Assembly (NCBI GenBank): GCA_030323885.1 | Contig: CM059187.1 | Coordinates: 132,190,424-132,254,423, forward strand | DNA length: 64,000 nt | Source of the DNA: Branchipolynoe longqiensis | Lineage: Eukaryota > Annelida > Polychaeta > Phyllodocida > Polynoidae | Direction of reading: 5' to 3' | Part shown: piece by piece, positions 56,752-64,000 of the stretch | Position numbering within the stretch: position 1 is the first letter of the stretch | Layout: the number at the start of each line of letters is the position of its first letter | Notes under the pieces: model-generated | The model's database searches: none | What the model was told of the DNA's origin: nothing | The model's input: only the letters and a program-made list of their open reading frames with translations | Translations under genes and position numbers: made by a program

Positions 56752-58389
56752 ATGCCACAAGGAAAGGGAAAAGGACGCAAGGGCTCCCTGGCGGCCGCCC
56801 GCGGCACCCCGGGGCCGGCTTCAACTCCGCGGCGGGACGAGTCCCGGGCCTCCGCCCTGGCGTCTCCCTCGTCGCCCTCGGACCGCACCTCGGGCGCCGA
56901 AACCTCGGCCATACTGGAGGCGCTCCAGCGTCTCCAGCTCGAGCAGCGCCAGACTGCCGCCGACATCCATGCCCGGATCGACGGCCTGGAGGCCGGGGGG
57001 GCTCGGCCCGCCCCCGAGGCGCCCTCTACTGCACCCAGACGCCAGGCCACCTACGTTGCCGCGCCCGCCCACGCACCTCGGGCGCGCGCCTCGGCCGGAG
57101 CCCGGCCCCCGCCACCGCCTCCGGCGGCCCTGCCGGGGGCCGCTCACCCCCAGTATGAGCGGTACCATCACCTCGGGACCCAAGCCGCAGCTGCCCCGTC
57201 GCCGGCCTACCACGAGGAGCCGGCGCACCACACCCCGGCTTCCGCGGCCGACGCCGTCCGGGAAATCCTTGCCTCCGCTGAGGCGCGGCACTCGGTCAGG
57301 CGACAAGGGATCCCGGTCGACTACATCTTTCCCTCCGACCTGGTAGAGAGGGGGCCTGAGAGGAAGCCGGTGAAGAGGGGCGAGGCAACGAAAGACGAGT
57401 ATAGCCTCGCCCTTCTCACCCTCATTGACCACCCCGACTTCCCAGCCCACTCCGTCCAGGGCCTACACCACCATCACCTCACCGTGCTCAGGGACAACCT
57501 CCTCTACCCCTGGCCAACCGTCCGCCGTTATTCCGAGACGGTGTTCTCATGGATAGCGGACGGGAGGCTCCCCCAGGGGTGGCACGACCCGGTCGCCCTC
57601 GACCTCCTGAGGGTGCAGACCCTCACCCTCCCCGCCCCTCAGGCCGCCCCGGCAGCAGCGGTCCCCCGAGGTGACGACCCTCCCCGAGGCGCACACTTGC
57701 CCCGAGCCCAAGTCGACGCCCGCACCGCCTACGACAGGCATACCCACGGGGCCCCCTGCCCGGCCTGGAACCGCGACACCGCTTCGTGCGATCGGGCCCC
57801 CGTCGGGGAGGCCCACGGCGAGGCGCGAGACAGGCGCCGTCACGTCTGTGCCTACTGTGCCAACGTGCGGCGCATCCTAACAATGCACAGCGAGGCCGGC
57901 TGCATAACGAAGCAAGCCCGTGAGCGCCAGACCCCCCCCCCCCACCTCGGCGGATTTTTGATCCGCCGGCCTCCCCCCGGCTGGCCTGGGGGGCCCTTCC
58001 CGGTGCCTCACCCTCACGACTGCCGACAGCCCCGCGACCTCCACCGACAACCTCCCAGCGACCACCGATCGCAGCGCCGCCCAGTCACAGCCGGGGATCA
58101 TCACCTCGGACCTCACGCCTCAGACCACAGCCCAGCCCAGCCTCACGAGGAACCCTCTGCCGACATCACAGCCGCCGACCCCCATGACACCGCCTTCAGC
58201 AACCCGCCCGACCCGACCCCGACCGCCACCCCACCCAGCCCTGAGGACTTCGCTGCCCACCTGCTCGACCCTCCTCGGACCTCCTCACCGGATCCCGCCA
58301 AGGAGCGGGCCTCCTCCTTTTTGGCCGCCCGCTCCCTGTCGACGCAGGCCCCGGACACTCGCCGCCCACAGAAGGAACCTGACCCCTGA
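56752..58389 (+). CDS. gag: Gag-like protein of the split-direct-repeat retroelement
   Basis: This is an intact 545-residue ORF. A basic, low-complexity N-terminus is followed by a probable coiled coil (about residues 50-82), Pro/Ala-rich linkers and a folded middle (about 160-290) containing VFSWIADGRLPQGWHDP. A Cys/His cluster lies at C336, C346, H364, C366, C369, H379 and C384 (CPAWNRDTASC, then HVCAYC), which resembles the zinc-binding region of DIRS/Ngaro-type Gag proteins. The C-terminus is disordered and rich in Pro, Asp and Ser. The likely role is nucleic-acid packaging for reverse transcription. The ATG lies about 110 bp downstream of a TATA box in A1. Large antisense ORFs here are GC-driven shadows. 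A truncated homologue lies near 24.3 kb. Confidence 0.75.
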   Translation: MPQGKGKGRKGSLAAARGTPGPASTPRRDESRASALASPSSPSDRTSGAETSAILEALQRLQLEQRQTAADIHARIDGLEAGGARPAPEAPSTAPRRQATYVAAPAHAPRARASAGARPPPPPPAALPGAAHPQYERYHHLGTQAAAAPSPAYHEEPAHHTPASAADAVREILASAEARHSVRRQGIPVDYIFPSDLVERGPERKPVKRGEATKDEYSLALLTLIDHPDFPAHSVQGLHHHHLTVLRDNLLYPWPTVRRYSETVFSWIADGRLPQGWHDPVALDLLRVQTLTLPAPQAAPAAAVPRGDDPPRGAHLPRAQVDARTAYDRHTHGAPCPAWNRDTASCDRAPVGEAHGEARDRRRHVCAYCANVRRILTMHSEAGCITKQARERQTPPPHLGGFLIRRPPPGWPGGPFPVPHPHDCRQPRDLHRQPPSDHRSQRRPVTAGDHHLGPHASDHSPAQPHEEPSADITAADPHDTAFSNPPDPTPTATPPSPEDFAAHLLDPPRTSSPDPAKERASSFLAARSLSTQAPDTRRPQKEPDP

Positions 58390-58473
58390 CGCGGTGCGCC
58401 CTCTCTGCCGGTCCACCCCCATCCCCCGCCTCGCCCCCTCGGGCGCGCCGCGAGCCCTCTCCGCCTTTTTTTT

Positions 58474-58773
58474 GGTGGAGGGCTCCTCGGCACCCCCTCA
58501 CTGACCACCCTCAGACATTGACTCTGCTTGAACTCTATGATTACCCTGTACATTTCCCTTTGCTCCTCATGAGCCCTATCATCGCTTTGCTCCTTATGAG
58601 CCCCCTTTTATTGCTGTTTCATTGCATTGCTCCTCATGAGCCTGTTCTCTCCTCTGTTTGTCATCATTGTATTGCTTCTCATGAGCCTTTCTCTCCTCTG
58701 TATACTCTGTGTGAGGCGTCAAATAAATGCCTTTCTTCCACCCCCGCCTTGCTTTTCTTCCTTTTCGCGCATC
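58474..58773 (+). repeat. Split direct repeat B1
   Basis: This 300-bp block starts GGTGGAGGGCTCC and ends CGCGCATC, directly abutting A2. It contains several reiterations of TTGCTCCTCATGAGCC and an AATAAA at 58722-58727, so transcripts may be polyadenylated here. Confidence 0.75.
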
Positions 58774-59090
58774 GGTCGTAATGCGAAGCATTACGTTTGA
58801 TGCGAGGAAAGGAAGAGACCCTCCCCCGCCCCGGGCTGTCGCGCTGCGCTCTCACCTCACCCGACGCCGACGCGCGCCCCTCCCTCCCCCCCGCCCCCCT
58901 GTCGCGCAGCATTCGCGCAGCATTCGCGCCTCACCCGACGCCTGCTGCTCACCGCCTCTCGCCCTCCCCCGGGCTGGCAGCATTCACACCTCAGCTGCTG
59001 TCGCCCGTCCCCCTCCCCTTATAAGGCCGCCTACCGGCCTCCCTCAGGCACTCGCCCTCCTGCCGCCTTCCAGCTCTACTCCATTTTTCT
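58774..59090 (+). repeat. Split direct repeat A2 with intact terminal hairpin
   Basis: This is the second copy of A. It opens with the perfect hairpin CGTAATGCGAAGCATTACG (8-bp arms, GAA loop) and carries the same TATA-like CCTTATAAGG at about 59017-59026. A non-repeated linker of about 45 bp follows it and ends in a polypyrimidine tract plus CAG just before B2. Confidence 0.75.
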
Positions 59091-59135
59091 CCACCCACTC
59101 ACCCATCTCTTTCTCTTATGTCTTTTTCTTTCAGT

Positions 59136-59435
59136 GGTGGAGGGCTCCTCGGCACCCCCTCACTGACCACCCTCAGACATTGACTCTGCTTGAACTCTAT
59201 GATTACCCTGTACATTTCCCTTTGCTCCTCATGAGCCCTATCATCGCTTTGCTCCTTATGAGCCCCCTTTTATTGCTGTTTCATTGCATTGCTCCTCATG
59301 AGCCTGTTCTTTCCTCTGTTTGTCATCATTGTATTGCTCCTCATGAGCCTTTCTCTCCTCTGTATACTCTGTGTGAGGCGTCAAATAAATGCCTTTCTTC
59401 CACCCCCGCCTTGCTTTTCTTCCTTTTCGCGCATC
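59136..59435 (+). repeat. Split direct repeat B2 (right end of element)
   Basis: This is a 300-bp near-identical copy of B1, with AATAAA at 59384-59389. It ends CGCGCATC immediately before the flanking ATATTG, which also precedes A1. Confidence 0.75.
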
Positions 59436-59439
59436 ATAT

Positions 59440-60650
59440 TGTAATATTACTAACCCTTGTAAGATGTATGTAAAAATTCGTTCAACCACTTATCCTAATA
59501 AGTGAATTCAATTTGCTTTCCAGGTATTTCCTTTCTTGCACAGCTGTTAGGAGGAGAATTTCGACTCACATATAGATGTATTTTATATATACACATAAGG
59601 TTATAGATACATTATGTGTGTATATAATATATATATACATATATATGTATAAGTATGCCCCAGTCAACTCCTGACGACATGAAGCTGAGTAAAATCGGAA
59701 CCAAGTGGATTGCACTGCTACACTATTAATATAAGATCAATGGATCCATAAGAAATATCACTATGTGTGATTCGTCAAGCTCTCCATCATGTGCGAGTTC
59801 TGTTTGTGGAAATTGTGGGTTCGAATCCTGGTCGAGTCAAACCAATGAGTTAAAGAATTGATATTTGTCGCTTCCTAGCCAGGCACTCGGCATTATTAGG
59901 ATAGGGCAAGGAGCAGTGGAATGAGGAAGACCAGTTGTCTGCGACTGAAATTTACCCTGCTTAAACAACTAATGTACCACAACAACAAAAATCAAACACA
60001 CAGCAGATGTTTTTGACCTGAACACTCAGCCTATGCCCGAGTCCGTGGATGGATGGTGAAGTGTGGAACACAATGTTTTGGATTAATTTCGCTATTGAAT
60101 AACAATATATTACATTGAATTATCAGCCCATACTGCATGTTTGAGATATCACTGTTCGGATTCATTTGGCATAACTAATGGTTTGATTAATCCATGAATC
60201 ATATTATTGATTAAATTGTAATTAAGAATCAGTTTATGTGTTGGAGAAATTGAGACATTAATTAAATAAAATATAACTTGAATGATCACTACAAATTCAA
60301 GCATAGTCTGAGGACTTCTTGAAGCAGTGCCAATATGTCTGATGTTGTATTAATTCCACACTGACCTATTTATTGAAGATGCAGACTCAGCAGCACAGCA
60401 GTAACTAGAGGCAACGCATTTGTTTGATGTTAGTTTCTGTTTCCATGCCCTCAGTTTGTTCGATCAAGTAGAACAATATGCCTGGACAGATCAGTCATTA
60501 AACCAAAGTATTGTCCAAACATTTGGTGTGTAGACCTAGATTTATCATGTAAAACATAACATGTACACATGTAGCTTTTTGCAGTGTCAGTCCTGTCTTG
60601 GTGTCTAGGCCTACTGGACCAACACTGAGATTCCCAAAATGGTCTGAAGA
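59440..60650. other. Mostly featureless AT-rich stretch
   Basis: Contains an AT microsatellite near 59570-59660 and the SINE S piece at 59805-59990. The remainder shows no coding or repeat structure that I can see. Confidence 0.5.
59805..59990 (+). mobile_element. SINE S, short 3' module type
   Basis: Head remnant with GGTTCGAATCCTGGTCGAG, body to AGGATAGGGCAAGG, then AGCAGTGGAATGAGGAAG and GAAATTTACCCTG. Confidence 0.6.
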
Positions 60651-61090
60651 TTGTCCATGTTAGCGCTAACATGGGTAATTCGGAGCGGGACGTGGGGTGG
60701 TAGACTTTCAGCTCATTACACCGAACCACCATACCGATCTATGATAGCGAGCCTCACTCGGATCCCCCTAGCGTGACCCCACCTTACTCCAGTCTCCGAC
60801 CCTGCCGCCACCTATCGGCTTGAACCTGAATCATACGAAACCACGCTGACCGCTCGCACGCGATCAACCGTCACTCGCCGACTGGACACGAACCACGCTG
60901 CAGCCTTAGATTCGCCACCGCCCACCCCTCAACTACTTAAGAACACTAGCTTGCGGTGGGGTTGAGATTGCCGACGTTCCTATTGTTCTCCTGTTACCTG
61001 ACTTTGATTTCCTGAATAAATGCAAATTATACCACACCTGTCTCGCTGTGAATTATTGTCATTCTGACCCCTCTCTGACTAAGTTGGCTT
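60650..61090 (+). mobile_element. Possible solo LTR
   Basis: A GC-rich block in AT-rich DNA starts near the palindrome TGTTAGCGCTAACA and carries a late AATAAA (about 61014) followed by a pyrimidine/GT-rich stretch, as in an LTR's R-U5. I could not define a target duplication. Confidence 0.3.
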
Positions 61091-61327
61091 ATTTCTATGG
61101 CTAAAGGGAAGTCGACCAACATGTTGGTGCAATGCATAGAAAACCTGCTTCAGTCGGTATTATTCTGTATAATTTATGCGCTCGCCGCCGAAGGCGCCAC
61201 AAGCAAACTTATTAAAGGAAATGGGTTATCACCTATCTTAGTCTAGTAGGCAAGGGACAAATAAACCGAAAAGCTCAACACAGCAAAATTAAGTACCATC
61301 AGTCACAGGGAGAGCTTCAAGCGGGAG

Positions 61328-61909
61328 ATGGACAGCGCTCTCGCACAATGGGAGGAGAAGGAAAGCCCAACACCAGATGAGGAGTGGGCAGCGTTGCAGC
61401 AGGTTGTATACAACACAGCTAAAACATATCTCGGCAAGCCAGACAGAAAACATCAGGACTGGTTCGACCCCAACAATCAGGAGCTACAGAATCTTATGAG
61501 CAGAAGAGACCAAGCCCACCAGAGAGTGTTGCAGACCAGGAACACTAGATCCACCACTGCAGCATACAAAGATGCCTGCAGATTGCTAGAAAAATGCACC
61601 CGTGCATTGAAGTCAGACTGGTGGGAAATGAAGGCAGAGGAGCTGCAGAGAGCTGCAGACAGAAACAACATGAAGGGCTTCTACAGCGGACTGAAGGAAG
61701 TGTGGGGACCCGTGAAGAAGGGAGCTGTTCACCTGAAATCAACAGATGGAACGGAGACCTTTTCCGACAGCAAGAGAGTTGTTCCAAGATGGAGCGAACA
61801 CTTCCAGAAGCTACTCAACGTCCCTGGCGACATAGATCACGAAGCTCTGAACAACATCCAGCAGCGCATTACCAAAACATGCCTCGATGAGATTCCAACC
61901 ATGGATTAG
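61328..61909 (+). pseudogene. LINE protein segment between endonuclease and RT
   Basis: This 193-codon segment is hydrophilic, with HQDWFDPNNQELQNL, repeated Arg/Gln helices and RWSEHFQKLLNVP. That is the region preceding the fingers domain in RTE-like proteins. It ends at a TAG that looks like a substitution (position 61907), and a frame change soon after (near 61950) separates it from the RT core. The coding sense may begin earlier, near 61275, at the truncation edge. Confidence 0.75.
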
Positions 61910-62253
61910 ATGGCTAGAGCAATCGCCAGCCTTGAAAATGCAAAGCACCTGGGGGTGATGGAATTCCTGCCGAGGTATGGAAGCATTGAGGAGACAATCT
62001 GCTCAACAGACTGCACCAACTAATCACCAATGCCTGGGAGGAGCGTTCTGTACCCCAAGCATGGAAGGATGCCAGCATTGTAACCATCTACAAGAAAGGT
62101 GATCGAACAGACTGTGGGAACTATAGAGGAATCTCTCTTCTTTCCATAGCAGGGAAGATCTTCGCCAGGATCCTACTCAACAGACTATCTATTCACATAA
62201 CACCTGGTGTAGTTCCGGAGTCACAGTGTGGCTTCAGAGGTAACCGGAGCACT

Positions 62254-63456
62254 GTGGATATGATATTTTGTCTCCGACAGCTACAAGAAAAGTGCATTGA
62301 GCAGGACCGACCACTGTACATGGTATTTGTCGATTTCACTAAGGCATTTGATACAGTCGGGAGGACCGGGCTATGGCAGCTACTGAGGAAGTACGGATGC
62401 CCAGAGAAGTTCACAACTATGATCGAGGCTCTACATACAGGAATGATGGCGAACGTTAGTGCTGGAGGGGAAGTCTCGGAATCGTTCGGGGTTACCAATG
62501 GAGTCAAGCAAGGTTGTGTACTGGCCCCCACGCTCTTCTCCATCTTCCTATCAGCAATGCTAGATGAGGCTTTCCGAGACATGGGGGATGGCATCTATAT
62601 ACAGTCCAGACAGAGCGCTGACCTATTCAATGTTGCACACTTCAGAGCGAAGACCAAGACTACTCAGATACTGGTGAGAGAGCTACTATTCGCAGATGAC
62701 AGTGCACTGGTTGGCCACTCTGCTGAAGAGACCCAGAAAATAGTGGACGCTTTCTCCGATGCATCAAAGAAGTTTGGCCTGAAAATTAACATCAAGAAGA
62801 CGGAGGTGCTGTACCAACCCAACTCTACAAGAACCCGAGAGGAGGAGATCATGGTTGACGGAAACAAGCTGAACTCTGTTCCGGAATTCACCTATCTCGG
62901 AAGCACTATATCAAGTGATGGACGCATTGATGCTGAGATACAGAGGAGGATGGCCAAGGCTAGCGCATCTTTCGGCCGACTACGCCAGAGACTCTGGAAC
63001 AACCACCATGTGTCCATTCTGGTCAAAGGTAAGATCTACCGCGCAATCGTGCTATCCACCCTACTATACGGAGCCGAGGCCTGGATAGTGTACAGACAGC
63101 AGGTGAAAAAGCTGCATGCCTTCATGATGCGACATCTGCGTTCAATCATGAGGCTAACCTGGAAGGACAAAGTGACGAATAAGGAAATACTCGAACGGAT
63201 GGGGCTGCCCTCTATGGAAGATCTTCTGATCAAAAAGAATCTCCGGTGGACTGGACACCTCATGAGGATGTCATCAGACAGGCTACCAAAGCAGATCCTC
63301 TATTCTCAACTGTCTTCTGGCTACATAAAGAGAGGGCGCCCCGGGCTCCAGTTCAAAGATACCATCAAGAGAAACCTGAAGCTGAGAGACATTAAGAACG
63401 ACTCATGGACGCAACTCTCACAGCAGAGAGCTAAATGGAGAGCGGCAGTCAAGTAA
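62254..63456 (+). pseudogene. LINE reverse transcriptase core and C-terminal domain
   Basis: This open frame of 400 codons contains the RT motifs FVDFTKAFDTV (residues 25-35), GVKQGCVLAP (83-92) and LFADDSALVGHS with catalytic FADD (146-149). A thumb region and a C-terminal RWTGHLMRM ... RGRP segment follow. The last two are common to RTE-like LINEs that are often annotated in animal genomes as craniofacial development protein 2-like. The motifs upstream of residue 1 continue in another frame around 62040-62250, so the ATG is not the true start. The RT core itself looks intact, so the insertion may be fairly young. Confidence 0.8.
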
Positions 63457-63684
63457 TGAAAGCAGTCTTTGTCGCATCGCGACTGACAGCATGATGATGA
63501 TGATGATAGTCTAGTAGTATTGTTATTGAACTAAGCGTAGAAACTAGGGTTAATTTCTTGCCATTTCCTACTCATAGATGGCGCCACGCAATTACTCGGA
63601 ACGCTGTTGAGACGCATATCCAATTCCAATCTCCCACCAAAGAATCACTTTGGCAAGAGGGGGCGGGTTCATAGCGTATAGGAG

Positions 63685-63850
63685 ACCAATATCCTGACAC
63701 GGAGCTAACCAGTCCTTGCCTATTAATGCCGAGTGCCAGGCTAGGAAGTGACAAGTATCAATTATATAAGTCATTGGTTTGACTCGACCAGAAACCAAAC
63801 TGCCGATCTCACACACTTGAGGCCCCCGCTCCACGAATTCGGCCACCTCG
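63685..63850 (-). mobile_element. SINE S, 5' half
   Basis: Reverse copy containing only the head and first body segment. The tail side is cut at ATATCCTGACAC. Confidence 0.6.
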
Positions 63851-64000
63851 GTGCATGCTAAGGGGTGCATTTATTAAAACATGATGTGAAACAAAGACAT
63901 GCAATCAGGCAAAGCTTTATTTTCGTCAATATATGATGATGTAGAGTCAATGCAATACGACACAGTTAAAGGTCAGACCACCACTGTATAAATAGCCCAT

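Larger units (their letters stand above)
56406..59435 (+). mobile_element. Compact Ngaro/PAT-type retroelement with split direct repeats (A1-gag-B1-A2-B2)
   Basis: Direct comparison shows A1 (56406-56710) repeated as A2 (58774-59090), and B1 (58474-58773) repeated as B2 (59136-59435, exactly 300 bp again). The order A1-internal-B1-A2-B2 is the split-direct-repeat layout known for Ngaro, PAT and VIPER tyrosine-recombinase retroelements. It is not an LTR layout. The short sequence ATATT (ATATTG if the element starts one base later) occurs at both outer edges. The interior holds only a gag-like ORF, with no reverse transcriptase, RNase H or recombinase. This is therefore a non-autonomous or internally deleted member. 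Confidence 0.7.
61250..63506 (+). mobile_element. 5'-truncated RTE-like LINE with 11-bp target duplication
   Basis: The insert is bounded by TAGTCTAGTAG at 61239-61249 and again at 63507-63517, an exact 11-bp target-site duplication. The right end is a short ATG/TGA microsatellite, as in RTE-type LINEs that lack poly(A). The endonuclease domain is missing because of 5' truncation. The open segments at 61328-61909 and 62254-63456 belong to one protein and are separated by a stop and a frameshift. Confidence 0.85.

Noticed and set aside
56664..57450. Long antisense and alternate-frame ORFs over gag
   Set aside because: High-GC shadow frames. Only the 56752-58389 frame has the coiled coil and Cys/His cluster.
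56406..59435. LTR retrotransposon or tandem Helitron
   Set aside because: Repeats are arranged A1-B1-A2-B2 and do not form two equal terminal repeats. No Helitron CTRR end follows the hairpin, and the gag Cys/His pattern fits tyrosine-recombinase retroelements.

Overview
This is repeat-dense animal nuclear DNA with sparse, intron-bearing genes, most likely from a marine invertebrate. The phase-0 GT-AG exons, tRNA-derived SINEs, RTE- and L2/CR1-like LINEs, DIRS/Ngaro-type tyrosine-recombinase retroelements and many MITE families all point to a metazoan. Nothing bacterial or organellar is visible. I cannot name the species from sequence alone.

Host genes. Two plus-strand genes encode small secreted proteins made of a signal peptide and one DOMON domain. 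Gene 1 has exons at 13571-13954, 17510-17662 and 18920-19072 and ends in a stop codon. Gene 2 has exons at 31315-31623, 33030-33194 and 34113-34220 and has no recognised terminal exon. All of their introns are phase 0 and the cuts fall at equivalent places in the domain, so they are tandem paralogues. Both first introns carry a tandem array: a 100-bp unit in gene 1 and a 35-bp unit in gene 2. A third candidate (55070-55432) is a first exon with a signal peptide and a Asp-Pro-Ala-X repeat region. No other host gene is convincing.

Retroelements. The clearest is a compact 3.0-kb element at 56406-59435 with split direct repeats (A1-gag-B1-A2-B2), the layout of Ngaro/PAT-type retroelements; it carries only a 545-codon gag ORF. 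A truncated relative at 23929-25327 sits between two copies of a 200-bp flanking sequence. A decayed DIRS-like element lies on the minus strand (about 44860-47760). An RTE-like LINE (61250-63506) has an 11-bp target duplication and an ATG-repeat tail. Two internally deleted derivatives of the same family (6401-7076, 48660-49096) also have target duplications. An L2/CR1-type LINE tail, another LINE tail fragment, two possible solo LTRs and more than twenty tRNA-derived SINE copies complete the set.

DNA transposons. At least ten MITE families are present. They include a TTAA-flanked family with about 17 copies, some nested in each other; a family with exact 9-bp target duplications (Mutator-like); pogo/Tigger-like hairpins with TA flanks; and a set of 0.3-1 kb elements whose interiors are built from reiterated short words (ACGCGTT, TGCGAAT, AATCGCAAAC and others). 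Within one of these sets, a central palindrome near TTTTGTGCWTGCACAAAA is kept while the surrounding words differ from copy to copy. This is the best candidate for something undescribed in the window.

Stretches with little to report: 1937-2720, 8730-9270, 19310-20150, 28640-29440, 39540-40760, 41110-41660, 48050-48640, 52140-53080 and 59440-60650. They are AT-rich non-coding sequence with microsatellites and diffuse repeat debris.
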